Source: Carnobacterium divergens (GTDB lineage: Bacteria; Bacillota; Bacilli; Lactobacillales; Carnobacteriaceae). Taken from it: a stretch of 64,000 nt of DNA. Positions 9,079 through 18,708 of the stretch are shown piece by piece. Within the stretch, counting starts at the first letter, position 1, and every line of letters starts with the position of its first letter. Where the stretch lies: contig NZ_LT992558.1 of the NCBI RefSeq assembly GCF_900258435.1, positions 1,703,518 to 1,767,517 on the forward strand, in the 5' to 3' direction. The notes under the pieces were generated by a model. The model was given only the letters and a program-made list of their open reading frames with translations, searched no databases and was not told where the DNA came from. Made by a program: the position numbers and the translations under genes.

Positions 9079-10130
9079 TTATAAAAACTCCTTTTTGATA
9101 ATTCTTGATACTCTATGATTAGTGCTAACAATTCTGATAGTGGGATCGTCTCGCTTACTAATTTACCATCTTTTGATACTAAATAAAACTGAGATGAATG
9201 CTGATGTAGTGTTTCAACTATATCTGTCACTAACCAATCTTCTGGTAACGCTAGTTGATAACCTAGCTGTTGCATTTTTTTTAGCCAACTCTCTAATGCC
9301 ATTGTACATCCACTTCGTTGCTGAGACGCAATCAAAGCCAATGTTATTCCAATAATCGTATCACTAGTTGTTGTGAGGTTTTTTCCATCAGTAAGAGTGG
9401 TTAATGCTCTCTGAAAATCTTGTCCTAATAGCGTTGCTACATGTTTTTGCTGATGCACTTCATTTACAGTAGTTACATACGTTGATACATAAGGAATCAT
9501 GCTTTTGTCTTGCAAATCTTTTACATCGTTAAAGTCTTTCAGTAATTGGAGATACAAGTCATGGTTGTGGCTAACTGCTAGTTGTAGCCACGTAGCAAAT
9601 CCTCTTTGAGTCGTTGCTAAATCATTGATTGATAGAAATCGACCATCTAAAAAAATAGTCGCAATTGTTTGATTCACTGAGCCCATCACTTTTCCTGTTT
9701 GAGTTAACTGCGCGTTTCCGCTGATGCTCACATGAAATGCTTCTAAACTTGTTGGAATGGCTACTAGTGGGTATTTTTTGTAATAAAGATGGGCAAAAAA
9801 ACTGGCTAGTTGAATAACGGGTTCCGTACCAAATGCAATAATGAATGACTTTTTTTTCAAGTGAATCTCACCACAATACGTCATCAAGGCTAAAAGCTCT
9901 TTGAAACTTTTAGCCTCGATTGAATTCGGACAAATATACCAGAATAATTCTTGCCGTTTAAAGAGGAGACTGAGCTTCTCGTAGTATCGCTCATATGTTT
10001 TTTGGTTCGTAACAATCAATACCTGTTCCGTGTCTTGAAAGAGTGACATTTGGTCGATAACTAGTTTATTCAGCGTTTCTCCGAAAAAAACTGTTGATGC
10101 CTCATCGGCTTGATGAACTTGCTGTTGCAA
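9075..10130 (-). CDS. Degenerate 3-dehydroquinate synthase (AroB)-like protein, probably not catalytic
   Basis: The 351-residue protein follows the AroB fold. FGTEPVIQLASFFAHLYYKKYPLVAIPTSLEAF at about 100-132 lines up with the nucleotide loop and the conserved IPTTLLAQVD region. SISGNAQLTQTGKVMG (135-150) replaces SxGGK...GKNxxG, and RGFATWLQLAV (176-186) replaces the RAGxAEVIK segment. The aspartate of VD is H133 and the metal-ligand glutamate is T180. The NFGHTxGHA histidines are missing (LLGQDFQRA, 235-242), and so is the later HGE histidine. All three expected metal ligands are gone. The start is a TTG at 10130 with GGATGG seven bases before. It lies between HU and ypiA, where B. subtilis has aroB upstream of ypiA. 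Confidence 0.75.
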   Translation of the reverse strand: MQQQVHQADEASTVFFGETLNKLVIDQMSLFQDTEQVLIVTNQKTYERYYEKLSLLFKRQELFWYICPNSIEAKSFKELLALMTYCGEIHLKKKSFIIAFGTEPVIQLASFFAHLYYKKYPLVAIPTSLEAFHVSISGNAQLTQTGKVMGSVNQTIATIFLDGRFLSINDLATTQRGFATWLQLAVSHNHDLYLQLLKDFNDVKDLQDKSMIPYVSTYVTTVNEVHQQKHVATLLGQDFQRALTTLTDGKNLTTTSDTIIGITLALIASQQRSGCTMALESWLKKMQQLGYQLALPEDWLVTDIVETLHQHSSQFYLVSKDGKLVSETIPLSELLALIIEYQELSKRSFYK

Positions 10131-10189
10131 ATGACATCCATCCTTTCATTTTTTGATACTATTAGTCCTATGTATAATAAAAAAATAGA

Positions 10190-10223
10190 ATAAAAGGCTA
10201 CCGTACAAGTACAGTAACCTTTC
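10190..10223 (-). terminator. Terminator after the HU gene
   Basis: A 13-bp stem, with two wobble pairs, links AAGGCTACCGTAC and its partner at 10211-10223. It is followed on the minus strand by a T-rich tail. Confidence 0.8.
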
Positions 10224-10233
10224 ACTTTTAGTC

Positions 10234-10509
10234 TTATTTAACTGCATCTTTAAGAGCTTTACCTGGTTTGAATGCAGGTACTTTGCTTGCAGCGATTTGG
10301 ATTTCTTCCCCTGTTTGAGGGTTACGACCTTTACGTGCAGCACGTTCGCGCACTTCAAAGTTACCAAAACCGATTAATTGAACTTTTTCACCCGCACTTA
10401 GAGTAGATTGGATAGTTTCAAATACTGCATCAACTGCTGCAGTTGCATCTTTTTTAGTTAAACCTGTAGAAGTTGCAACGCTTTCGATTAATTCTGCTTT
10501 GTTAGCCAT
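10234..10509 (-). CDS. hup: DNA-binding protein HU
   Basis: A 91-residue nucleoid protein. It begins [12 protein letters not shown], has the [23 protein letters not shown] beta-arm that inserts into the minor groove, and ends [12 protein letters not shown]. The start is the ATG at 10509 behind a very strong GAGGGAGGTG; an upstream in-frame extension to 10563 has no ribosome-binding site. It is highly expressed in relatives. The 262 bases upstream, to der, hold AT-rich promoter-like sequence. gpsA, which sits between der and hup in B. subtilis, is absent here. Confidence 0.97.
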   Translation of the reverse strand: MANKAELIESVATSTGLTKKDATAAVDAVFETIQSTLSAGEKVQLIGFGNFEVRERAARKGRNPQTGEEIQIAASKVPAFKPGKALKDAVK

Positions 10510-10771
10510 GTGTATTTCACCTCCCTCGAAAAGAAGAATAAATGCTTTGTTTAATATAAGCAAATATACATCGATAATACCAAATTTGAGTGGTCCAAAA
10601 TTGGCTTGAAAGAAATTATTGAACTGAAATTCAGAAACAACATTTCTTCTAAAAAGATATCATACAAATGCTGATACTGCAATGATTTTTACTATTTTAA
10701 GCGTATTTTTTAATCATTTCTTCCATTTTTTTCAAATTGTTTGAAATGACGTCCCGAATGTGTTAAAATGC

Positions 10772-12085
10772 TTATTTTCTTTGTCTAGCAATGATTCTAA
10801 TCGGTGTTCCTTCAAAAGTGAAGGCATCACGAATACGGTTTTCTAAGAAACGTGAATATGAAAAATGAAGCATTTCAGGTTCATTAACAAAAATGACAAA
10901 AGTAGGTGGTTTTACAGCAACTTGAGTTGCATAATAAATTTTCAAACGTTTGCCTTTATCTGTTGGCGTCGGATTCATTGCAACAGCATCCATAATAACA
11001 TCATTTAAGACTGCTGATTGGATACGTAAGTTTTGACTCATGCTAACGCGTTCAATAACTTCTGGCAATGTGTGCAGACGTTGTTTTGTTTTTGCAGAAA
11101 CATAAACAATTGGTGCATAGCTTAGGTAAGCAAATGATTCACGAATGTCTTCTTCGAATTTTTTCATTGTACTGTTGTCTTTTTCTAGGGTATCCCATTT
11201 ATTTACAACAATAATAACCCCTTTACCCGCTTCATGGGCAAATCCTGCTACCTTCTTGTCTTGCTCTCTAATGCCTTCTTCTGCGTCTAACACACAAAGA
11301 ACCACGTCTGAACGTTCAATCGCTCTCAATGCACGTAACACACTGTATTTTTCAGTCGATTCATACACTTTCCCACGTTTACGCATACCTGCTGTATCGA
11401 TCATGACAAATTCTGTTCCATCAGCTGATTCAAATTTTGTATCAATCGCATCACGGGTAGTTCCAGCAACGTCAGATACAATCACACGCTCTTCACCAAG
11501 AATTGCGTTAACAAGTGATGATTTACCTACATTTGGACGACCAATGAAGCTGAATTTAATAACAGATTCATCATATTCTTCTTCTTCTTCCGTTGGAAAA
11601 TGGCTGATTGCCGCATCTAGTAAATCCCCGATACCTAAACCATGACTTCCTGAGATTGGATAAGGATCGCCTAATCCTAATGAATAAAAGTCAAAAATAT
11701 CATTTCTCATTTCAGGGTTATCCACTTTATTAACAGCTAATAACACTGGTTTGTGAGTACGATATAAAATTTTTGCAACATTTTCATCTGCGTCAGTTGC
11801 GCCTTCTCTACCACTTGTAATAAAAATAATAACATCGGCTTCGTCAATTGCAATTTCTGCTTGTTGTTTAATTTGTTCTAAAAATGGTTCGTCTCCAATA
11901 TCGATTCCACCTGTATCAATAATATTAAACTCTTTACCTAACCATTCTCCTTGCGAATAAATACGGTCACGAGTCACTCCTGATACATCTTCTACGATTG
12001 AAATACGTTCACCTACGATACGATTAAAGATTGTTGATTTTCCTACATTTGGACGACCCACAATGGCGATAACTGGTTTTGCCAT
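10772..12085 (-). CDS. der: Ribosome biogenesis GTPase Der (EngA)
   Basis: The 437-residue protein has two tandem GTPase domains. The first has GRPNVGKST at about 9-17 and DTGG; the second has GRPNVGKSS at about 182-190, DTAGMRKRG and NKWD. A C-terminal KH-like domain ends in RIIARQRK. Der acts in late 50S subunit assembly. The start ATG has AGGAGG upstream. The 282 bases up to rpsA hold the rpsA terminator and presumably the der promoter. Confidence 0.98.
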   Translation of the reverse strand: MAKPVIAIVGRPNVGKSTIFNRIVGERISIVEDVSGVTRDRIYSQGEWLGKEFNIIDTGGIDIGDEPFLEQIKQQAEIAIDEADVIIFITSGREGATDADENVAKILYRTHKPVLLAVNKVDNPEMRNDIFDFYSLGLGDPYPISGSHGLGIGDLLDAAISHFPTEEEEEYDESVIKFSFIGRPNVGKSSLVNAILGEERVIVSDVAGTTRDAIDTKFESADGTEFVMIDTAGMRKRGKVYESTEKYSVLRALRAIERSDVVLCVLDAEEGIREQDKKVAGFAHEAGKGVIIVVNKWDTLEKDNSTMKKFEEDIRESFAYLSYAPIVYVSAKTKQRLHTLPEVIERVSMSQNLRIQSAVLNDVIMDAVAMNPTPTDKGKRLKIYYATQVAVKPPTFVIFVNEPEMLHFSYSRFLENRIRDAFTFEGTPIRIIARQRK

Positions 12086-12331
12086 AGATTTAGCCTCCTT
12101 CTTTTTCTTTTATTTTATTGGATCAAAATGAGTGCTAAGCAATTATTTAATGTTCCCTTGTTTCCCACATGTCCATTGAAAGACACTTTTCAAAAGTACG
12201 AATTCTCTTTCAAGGATAAACTTCTAGCTTAGTTTTTTTACTGTTCCATCTAGTAGTTTATAGAATAACCCTTCAACATGCAAGCTTTTCTTATAGGAAG
12301 TACTCGCTTCATTAGAACTTTTCCATTTAAA

Positions 12332-12363
12332 AAAAGAGAAGCGCTTTTTAACGCTTCTCTTTT
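12332..12363 (-). terminator. Terminator after rpsA
   Basis: A perfect 12-bp stem (AAAAGAGAAGCG, 12332-12343, with 12352-12363) has an 8-base loop. A and T runs flank both sides, so it can work in both directions. Confidence 0.88.
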
Positions 12364-12368
12364 TTTAA

Positions 12369-13592
12369 TTATTGATCGTCTTCAGTTGTCATATCAGAAA
12401 GTTGTTCCCCTAGAATATCTCCTAAAGTAAAACCTGTATCTTCTTCTGGCAATTCATAATCTACTACTTCTTCTTTTTCTTTAAGTCCAGCTGGTTTTTC
12501 TTGTAACGCTTTAATACTTAAAGATAAACGTTGATCATCAGGATTAACATCTAAGACTTTCACTTGGATTTCATCCCCCTCATGTAACACTTCATGTGGT
12601 GTTGCAATATGGTTATGTGAAATTTGTGAAATATGAACCAAACCTTCCACTCCTGGATAAACTTCAACAAATGCACCAAAGCTTGTTAAACGCTTCACTG
12701 TTCCAGTTAATGTCATTCCAATAGCTGCACGTTCTTCAATGTTGTCCCAAGGTCCTGGTTGAGTATCTTTGATTGATAATGAGATGCGTCCAGTTTCAGT
12801 ATCAATGGAAAGGATTTTCACTTCGACTGAATCGCCAACAGTTAAAACATCTGCTGGATTTTTAACGTGGTCGTAAGAGATTTGTGAGATATGAACCAAC
12901 CCGTCCACGCCACCTAAATCAATAAACGCACCAAAGTTTGTTAAGCGTGCAACCGTTCCAGTTACAGTATCGCCTTCAACTAATTTAGCTAATACTTCTT
13001 TTTTAGCAACTTCTTTTTCAGCTTCAACAACTGCTTTATGAGATAAAATCAAACGGTTTTCACTTGGCTCGATTTCAACGATTTTGAAACGTAAGGTTTG
13101 ACCTTTATATACTGAAAAATCATCAACAAAGTGTGCATCTACCATTGAAGCTGGGACAAATCCACGTACACCAGCGTCCACTACCAATCCACCTTTAACT
13201 GCATCTGTAACAGGTGCTTCGATAATTGTTCCATTTTCAAAGTCTTTTTGGATGTCTTCCCATACTTTTTTAGCGTCGATGCGACGTTTAGAAAGTAAAA
13301 AGCTTCCATTTTCTTTGTCCATGATTGGTTTAATAACAACTAAATCAACAACGTCCCCAACATTCACAATATCTGTTACATTTTCAAAGGGTGAAGCTGA
13401 TAATTCGTTGAAAGGAATGACGCCTTCAACGCCTCCTCCAATAATTCCAACAATTGCTTGTTTGTTATCTTGGATTTTTAGGATTTCACCTTTTACAATA
13501 TCCCCAATATTAACTTCTTGGACACTGTTCATTGCATCCATCATTGTTTCTGTTGCTTCTACTTCTTGTTTTTCTACATGTTCTGTCATCAT
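12369..13592 (-). CDS. rpsA: 30S ribosomal protein S1 homologue (YpfD type)
   Basis: The 407-residue protein contains four S1 RNA-binding domains. They start near NIGDIVKGEI, NGTIIEAPVTDAVKGG, EGDTVTGTVARLTNFGAF and IGMTLTGTVKRLTSFGAF. Firmicutes S1 homologues are shorter than the six-domain E. coli S1 and their role on the ribosome is less certain. Two adjacent in-frame ATGs occur at 13592 and 13589; AGGAGG five to eight bases upstream serves either. It sits between cmk and der as in B. subtilis. Confidence 0.93.
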   Translation of the reverse strand: MMTEHVEKQEVEATETMMDAMNSVQEVNIGDIVKGEILKIQDNKQAIVGIIGGGVEGVIPFNELSASPFENVTDIVNVGDVVDLVVIKPIMDKENGSFLLSKRRIDAKKVWEDIQKDFENGTIIEAPVTDAVKGGLVVDAGVRGFVPASMVDAHFVDDFSVYKGQTLRFKIVEIEPSENRLILSHKAVVEAEKEVAKKEVLAKLVEGDTVTGTVARLTNFGAFIDLGGVDGLVHISQISYDHVKNPADVLTVGDSVEVKILSIDTETGRISLSIKDTQPGPWDNIEERAAIGMTLTGTVKRLTSFGAFVEVYPGVEGLVHISQISHNHIATPHEVLHEGDEIQVKVLDVNPDDQRLSLSIKALQEKPAGLKEKEEVVDYELPEEDTGFTLGDILGEQLSDMTTEDDQ

Positions 13593-13694
13593 TAAATCCT
13601 CCTAACAGCTATTAAAGTCCTTCTTACCTATTTTAACGAATAATTTAAAATAATGCCACTAAAACATCACTATTTTACAGCATTTCTTTTGATA

Positions 13695-14369
13695 TTACTG
13701 CTGTTTTGTGATAATTTCTTTAATTTTAGCAACGACGCCTTCTATTGATAGACTAGTTGTGTCGACTAAAAAGGCATCTTCTGCCTGAATTAAAGGGGAA
13801 ACGGCTCGTGTTGAATCCTTATAATCGCGTTCTGCAATTTCTTTTTCGATAGTTTCAAGAGGGGTCATAATGCCTTTTTCAGTATTTTCTTTAAACCGAC
13901 GTTCTGCTCGTTCAGAAACACTTGCAACCATAAATATTTTCACTTCAGCATCAGGTAAAACTGCCGTTCCAATATCGCGTCCATCCATTACGACACCACC
14001 GTCAGCGGCAATGAGTTGTTGGTACTTAACCAATTGTTTTCGAACTTCTCCATGGGCTGCAACGGCTGAAACATTATTCGTCACATCTGGTTGACGAATG
14101 GCGTCTGTTACTTCTTCATTGTTGATAAATACTTTTTGAATGGTTGTGCTTGGATCGAAACGTAGCTTCATTTTTTTTAATAGCTCAATAAGTCCTGCTT
14201 CGTCTTCTGGCGTAACACCATTTTGCAACGCATAGTAAGTCAACGCACGATACATCGCTCCTGTATCGCAATAAACATAACCTAAATCTTTTGCTACTAT
14301 TTTAGCAACGGTACTTTTCCCCGCAGACGCAGGTCCGTCAATTGCAATTCTTAATTTTTTGGATTCCAT
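13695..14369 (-). CDS. cmk: (d)CMP kinase
   Basis: This enzyme phosphorylates CMP and dCMP with [15 protein letters not shown] near residue 12 is the P-loop, [11 protein letters not shown] the NMP-binding region, and [13 protein letters not shown] a conserved signature. AERRFKE forms the lid region. Its 224 residues are the normal length. rpsA follows 102 bases downstream and is likely cotranscribed. Confidence 0.97.
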   Translation of the reverse strand: MESKKLRIAIDGPASAGKSTVAKIVAKDLGYVYCDTGAMYRALTYYALQNGVTPEDEAGLIELLKKMKLRFDPSTTIQKVFINNEEVTDAIRQPDVTNNVSAVAAHGEVRKQLVKYQQLIAADGGVVMDGRDIGTAVLPDAEVKIFMVASVSERAERRFKENTEKGIMTPLETIEKEIAERDYKDSTRAVSPLIQAEDAFLVDTTSLSIEGVVAKIKEIITKQQ

Positions 14370-14411
14370 TATTTGCCTTCTTTCTCTTAAAAATTACCTT
14401 TTTTACAAAAT

Positions 14412-14437
14412 TAAAGCCGCCATATCTGACGGCTTTA
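14412..14437 (-). terminator. Terminator after the LysM protein
   Basis: An 8-bp GC-rich stem (TAAAGCCG with CGGCTTTA) has a 10-base loop and a short T-rich minus-strand tail. Confidence 0.7.
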
Positions 14438-14442
14438 AGCAA

Positions 14443-15051
14443 TTAATTTAGTTTTAAAACGGTGCCAACTGGAACATTATCTGAACTTAAACCATTTAAT
14501 GTTTTTAATTGTGCCACGGTTAATCCATTGTTAGTAGCAATACGATATAATGTATCTCCTACTTGAACGGTATGGGTTTTTGATGTTTCTGTTGCAGGTG
14601 GTTCTGTTGCAGGTGGTTCTTCACTTGCTGGAGGTGGCGTTGATTCCTCTGGCGGGGTTACTTCTTCTGATGAAGATTCCGCTGGTGGCTGTTCTTGTGA
14701 AACAGGTTCTTCACTTGAAGATACTTCTTCCTCTTTAGAGCTTTCTTCTTTTGAAGAAGAGCTTTCTTTTTTACTGCTTTCGCTGCTACTGCTACTACTC
14801 ATTGTTACTTGATCATCATTAGATTTTGGATCTTCCGATGAGGCTGCATTTGTATACCACCAATAAGTTGCAATTGGCAAAATAATTAATAAGGCCAAAA
14901 ATACACATAAAGTAGTTAAGATTGGAGAAATTCCACCCTTAGATTTTTTACGCGCCGTTCTAGAATAATTGCCTTCAGTCGTTCCTTCTTCTTCACTGAA
15001 TTTACGCGACCACGCTTCTTTTGATGGGTCATTTGATTTATTTTTACTCAT
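14443..15051 (-). CDS. Membrane-anchored LysM protein (YpbE-like)
   Basis: The 202-residue protein has a charged cytoplasmic N-terminus of about 40 residues, then one transmembrane segment (ILTTLCVFLALLIILPIATYWW, about 44-64). A long low-complexity linker rich in S, E and P follows. The C-terminal LysM domain (HTVQVGDTLYRIATNNGLTV) binds peptidoglycan. It is therefore predicted to sit in the membrane facing the wall. The position downstream of recQ matches B. subtilis ypbE. The linker's codon repeats make it the most repetitive coding stretch in the window. Confidence 0.9.
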   Translation of the reverse strand: MSKNKSNDPSKEAWSRKFSEEEGTTEGNYSRTARKKSKGGISPILTTLCVFLALLIILPIATYWWYTNAASSEDPKSNDDQVTMSSSSSSESSKKESSSSKEESSKEEEVSSSEEPVSQEQPPAESSSEEVTPPEESTPPPASEEPPATEPPATETSKTHTVQVGDTLYRIATNNGLTVAQLKTLNGLSSDNVPVGTVLKLN

Positions 15052-15099
15052 TTAGACTTCCTCCTAAAAATAGTTCGTCTTTATTGTACCATATTTCAG

Positions 15100-16560
15100 T
15101 TAGTCTTGTCTTTTAAAAGTTTCTAACGAAAACATCTCTTTTAAAATTTTTTCCCAAGAATCTACGCTTGAAAACGGTCTGTTTTCAAGACTTTTTTCAT
15201 CTATTTGATAAATTTCTTCATCAATGCCACAATTGCTACAACAATTTCCTACCTTTTTATTAAGTTTTTCTTCAAAATAATGAAGAAGTACTTTTCGCTT
15301 GCATTGCTTTGTTTCTGCGTAAGTGACCATATAGCGCAATTGCTCTTCTTTACGGAACATGCGGGCTCTTAGTTGCTGTTTCGCATATGCGAGCGGAATG
15401 TCTGAAGCTAAATAATTTTCAAGCAACCGTTGTTGACTCTCACTACAGCTTCCTTCAAGTACGACTTGCTTACGGTAAACATACTCTAACATTGCTTCAG
15501 TAGGAAGATCATTTTCTTGTAAACGTACTTGAATATAGCTGTCACCTGCCTCATAAAGTAAAATAGCGATACTAGGTTGCCCATCACGACCGCAACGCCC
15601 AATTTCTTGCAAATACGCTTCTACACTCGCAGGCATATGATAGTGAATCACAAAACGAATATTTTTTTTATTGATGCCCATACCAAAGGCATTGGTCGCA
15701 CAAATCACGTCAATTTCATCGTAAATAAACTGTTGTTGCAATAAGATACGGTCCGCTGTTTCTAAATCAGAGTGGTAGCTGGCAACACGAATGGTTAGGT
15801 TTTTTCTTAAAAAATCAGCCATATTGTCGGCCATTTTTTTACTTGAAAAATAGATAATTCCAGGTTTTTTTAACTTTCTAACTTGTTGGATCAGTTGTTC
15901 TTTTTTATCTTTATCACACGGAATGGTCACAAGTGCAATGTTTTTGCGATCAACAGAATGAACAATTTGGGTTGTTTGAAGTGGATCTAATTTTAAACTG
16001 ACTAGAATGTCCTCTTTGACTTGGTGATTCGCCGTTGCTGTCAATGCCATCGTCAAAGGATTTCCTAATGCTTCTCGGATGCTTCCAAGTTCTAAATAAT
16101 CCGGTCTAAAATCCATCCCCCATTGTGAAATACAATGGGCTTCGTCAATTGTAAACAATGCAATTTTCAACTGTTTCAAAGCTGTCAGAATGCGTTCATT
16201 TTGCAGCATTTCAGGAGATAAAAATAAAAATTTATATTCGTTTAGATGGCGAATAATGAACTCTTTTTCTGAATAATCAAGTAAACTGTTTAACGCTGCC
16301 ACTCTTTTTTCTTTTAATAATTGCAATTGTTCTACTTGATCTTGCATCAACGATAGCAATGGCGAGACAATAACAACCGTCCCTTCTAATAGATAGCCCG
16401 TTAATTGGTAACAAATTGATTTTCCGGTGCCTGTTGGCAATAAAACCAGTGTGTCTTGTCCTTTTAATGCTGCTGTAATCGTTTCTTCTTGTCCATCTCT
16501 AAATGAATCATAGCCAAAATAAGTTTTCAACTTGTTTTTTAAGTTCTGTGAATCAACCAT
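15100..16560 (-). CDS. recQ: RecQ-family ATP-dependent DNA helicase (short, RecS-like)
   Basis: This 3'-5' superfamily 2 DNA helicase has LPTGTGKSICYQ (Walker A), a DEAH box (DEAHCISQWGMDFRPDY) and TATANHQ. ATNAFGMGINKKNIR and QEIGRCGRDGQ follow. It ends with a zinc-binding cysteine region (CKRK, then NCCSNC), and at 486 residues it has no room for an HRDC domain. This is the RecS-like short form. Its start overlaps the ypbB-like gene by eight bases, so the pair is coupled. Confidence 0.95.
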   Translation of the reverse strand: MVDSQNLKNKLKTYFGYDSFRDGQEETITAALKGQDTLVLLPTGTGKSICYQLTGYLLEGTVVIVSPLLSLMQDQVEQLQLLKEKRVAALNSLLDYSEKEFIIRHLNEYKFLFLSPEMLQNERILTALKQLKIALFTIDEAHCISQWGMDFRPDYLELGSIREALGNPLTMALTATANHQVKEDILVSLKLDPLQTTQIVHSVDRKNIALVTIPCDKDKKEQLIQQVRKLKKPGIIYFSSKKMADNMADFLRKNLTIRVASYHSDLETADRILLQQQFIYDEIDVICATNAFGMGINKKNIRFVIHYHMPASVEAYLQEIGRCGRDGQPSIAILLYEAGDSYIQVRLQENDLPTEAMLEYVYRKQVVLEGSCSESQQRLLENYLASDIPLAYAKQQLRARMFRKEEQLRYMVTYAETKQCKRKVLLHYFEEKLNKKVGNCCSNCGIDEEIYQIDEKSLENRPFSSVDSWEKILKEMFSLETFKRQD

Positions 16561-17620
16561 TTACCCGCCTTCTTTCAATTTGAAGTAAACGATAGATATA
16601 AAAAGGAACTTGATACCCTTGTTCTTCTATCTCATAATAACCAATTGTTGGATTTAGTTCAAATAATCCCATTATTTGTTGGTAAGTACGCTCTGCTATA
16701 AGGTCTTTAATGGGGTATGTTTCATCCATAATCGCTAATTCAATTAAGTGCTCTGAAACAGTACTAAGCTTTAATCCACGAGAATTTGCTACTTCTTCAA
16801 GAGCCTTTCCTTCGTCCATTAGTTTTTTAGTTGCCAATGTGCTTTGATTGAATAGGCTAATGTCATGAATGCTTTCTTGATAGAGTTCAAAAAAAAGTGG
16901 AAATTGATTTGTTTCTTTAATTTGCTTAATGCATTGAAACAAGGCATCAGTTAAAATCACCTGAACTTCGTCTAACTCCAGTTCTAAAAGGTTTGAGATT
17001 TGTTTGGTTGTTTTACCATAGGTTTTATAACCTGTTAGTTTTAAACTAATAACCGTTGCGCCACTCGGCTCTAACAGTGCTAGCAAATCCATCCATTCAC
17101 TTGCAAACCGTTGACTTAACAGTTCTTTTGAAAGATTTTTTTTATGCATTTGCAACCATTTTTTAAGCCATAATTGCTGCTTCCATTCTTTTTCAATGGG
17201 TAAATACTGGACATTTTCGTGGCTCATTTCTGAAAGCACTTGAGTAACAAATGTCAACAACCGCCAAAATGATTTTAAACTTCTTCCTTCTAATAAACCA
17301 TTAAAATGGCTAGGGTAATAATGCGTTTCAAAAAAAGTAGTAACTGACTGTTCGCCTTTTGGAGTCAAATAAACATGATTGTCTGATGCTTCTTCCAACT
17401 GATTTTTTTTCAATAGACTGTCAATTTTTTGGAGATAGTCCTCTTTTTCCAAGTGACGAAAGCAATTAAAAAAATGTTTTAATTGGTAACTTTCTGCTAC
17501 ATATAAAATTGAAGCCGTACGCTTGCCGGTTAGAATATGAAAGACTGATAGCGGTTTTTTTGCTTCTTTTCTTGAAAATAAACTTAAGAAGAGGTACTCT
17601 AAATAAAGTGATGATTCCAA
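16553..17620 (-). CDS. Helix-turn-helix protein YpbB-like
   Basis: A soluble protein of about 355 residues encoded directly upstream of recQ, with an 8-base overlap, as ypbB is upstream of recS. A C-terminal helix-turn-helix region of the HTH_29 kind is visible (DEGKALEEVANSRGLKLSTVSEHLIELA). The rest is helical without known catalytic motifs. The start is uncertain. The TTG at 17620 sits nine bases from GGAAGGA, whereas the ATG at 17629 directly abuts it. The intergap to the divergent ferredoxin gene is only about 40 bases. A role with RecQ in DNA repair is inference from linkage. Confidence 0.78.
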   Translation of the reverse strand: MESSLYLEYLFLSLFSRKEAKKPLSVFHILTGKRTASILYVAESYQLKHFFNCFRHLEKEDYLQKIDSLLKKNQLEEASDNHVYLTPKGEQSVTTFFETHYYPSHFNGLLEGRSLKSFWRLLTFVTQVLSEMSHENVQYLPIEKEWKQQLWLKKWLQMHKKNLSKELLSQRFASEWMDLLALLEPSGATVISLKLTGYKTYGKTTKQISNLLELELDEVQVILTDALFQCIKQIKETNQFPLFFELYQESIHDISLFNQSTLATKKLMDEGKALEEVANSRGLKLSTVSEHLIELAIMDETYPIKDLIAERTYQQIMGLFELNPTIGYYEIEEQGYQVPFYIYRLLQIERRRVNG

Positions 17621-17661
17621 TCGACTCATTCCTTCCAAGTAAAATAAAAAGAGGTTAAACT

Positions 17662-17892
17662 ATGTACTACACAAAAGTGGATCAAGAAAAATGCATTGCT
17701 TGCGGCTTGTGCCAAATTAAAGCACCCCAAGTATTTAATTATAATGAAGAAGGAATTGCTTATACAATTTCAGATAACAACAAAGGGATTCTCCCTTTAC
17801 CTACCGACGTAATCCCCCATTTTAAAGAAGCTTATCAAGCTTGCCCAACTGGTGCGATCGTCAGAAGGACCACTCCGTTTTCTATAGAGTAA
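17662..17892 (+). CDS. fer: Ferredoxin, single [4Fe-4S] cluster
   Basis: A 76-residue electron carrier. Cys11, Cys14 and Cys17 (CIACGLC) and the remote Cys61 of ACPTGAI are the four cluster ligands, as in B. subtilis Fer. The ATG has AAGAGG upstream. The gene is divergent from ypbB-recQ, the same arrangement as in Bacillus. It could serve as donor for flavin or P450-type partners; none is encoded next to it. Confidence 0.93.
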   Translation: MYYTKVDQEKCIACGLCQIKAPQVFNYNEEGIAYTISDNNKGILPLPTDVIPHFKEAYQACPTGAIVRRTTPFSIE

Positions 17893-17960
17893 TGCTTAGA
17901 TCCTAGAAATACAGTAGAATGATACGTTGGGTTCTTTGTATCTTTAAACTTCATAAAAAT

Positions 17961-17999
17961 AGAAATGTTGTTAAATCGATTAAATTTAACAACATTTCT
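17961..17999. terminator. Bidirectional terminator between fer and ribU
   Basis: A perfect 15-bp stem (AGAAATGTTGTTAAA, 17961-17975, with 17985-17999) is flanked by T-rich sequence on both strands. It serves the convergent fer and ribU genes. Confidence 0.85.
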
Positions 18000-18007
18000 T
18001 TAGTATA

Positions 18008-18583
18008 TTAATAGTTTCGTAATTGATTTCTTAAAATCCATGGTTTTAATTTTGCAAATAATCCAATAAAAACAATTCCTACCACTAATCCTTTTAAAAT
18101 ATTAAAAGGCAATACGCCATACAATACTATTTCTTTCACAGGACCTAAATTAAAGCCCATGATTTTAATGTACAACGGTGTAATGACAAACCAGTTTGCA
18201 ATTGATAAAACCGTGGTTAAAGAGACGGTTCCAACAATATTCGCCATCACGAGCGTTTTCATATCGTAACGTTGTTGCTTTGTAATAATAAAATAAATTG
18301 GTAGTCCATAGGCTAAACTCGCAATAAAGCTTGCAATATCGCCAATTGGATACCCCATATCGCCACCTGTTTGAATATAGTGAAGGACGGTTCTAATTAA
18401 CGCCACTAGTACACCTCCAACAGGTCCGTATAAAAACATCCCCATCAAAACTGGCACATCACTAAACTCGACTTTCATAAAACTGGCACTTGGTAAGATT
18501 GGAAAAGCAAAAAACATCAGCACAAAGGCGATTGCTCCTAGCATTGCGATTCCGACTAACCTTTTGGTATTACTGGTTTTCAT
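18008..18583 (-). CDS. ribU: Riboflavin ECF transporter S component RibU
   Basis: The 191-residue integral membrane protein has six predicted helices. The family's N-terminal FAFPILPSASFMKVEFSDVPVL motif lies after helix 1 (about 26-47). RibU binds riboflavin and works with the shared EcfT/EcfA energising module encoded elsewhere. The FMN riboswitch directly upstream confirms the substrate. The start ATG has TAGGAGG upstream. Confidence 0.95.
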   Translation of the reverse strand: MKTSNTKRLVGIAMLGAIAFVLMFFAFPILPSASFMKVEFSDVPVLMGMFLYGPVGGVLVALIRTVLHYIQTGGDMGYPIGDIASFIASLAYGLPIYFIITKQQRYDMKTLVMANIVGTVSLTTVLSIANWFVITPLYIKIMGFNLGPVKEIVLYGVLPFNILKGLVVGIVFIGLFAKLKPWILRNQLRNY

Positions 18584-18639
18584 AAAAAATCCTCCTAAAA
18601 GGATTCATCTAGAGCGATTATGGAATATTCGAGAAAAAT

Positions 18640-18684
18640 AAAAAACCCGCCTAACTTTTTCTTCAGAAAAAAAGTTAAACAGAG
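18640..18684 (-). terminator. Attenuator terminator of the ribU leader
   Basis: On the minus strand a 15-bp stem (including several G-U pairs) joins 18670-18684 to 18646-18660. It is followed by six T. It lies between the FMN aptamer and the ribU start, so FMN binding would favour transcription termination. Confidence 0.85.
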
Positions 18685-18708
18685 CCATTGAATTCACTCA
18701 AATAAGCC

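Noticed and set aside
11145-11645. 166-residue plus-strand ORF inside der
   Set aside because: A shadow of der; serine-rich composition from the antisense of the GTPase codons.
13252-13605. 117-residue plus-strand ORF inside rpsA
   Set aside because: Shadow of rpsA; compositionally a reverse translation of S1 repeats.
14620-14820. Tandem repeat or CRISPR-like region in the LysM gene
   Set aside because: It is the degenerate S/E/P codon repeat of the protein linker, with no unit-spacer structure.
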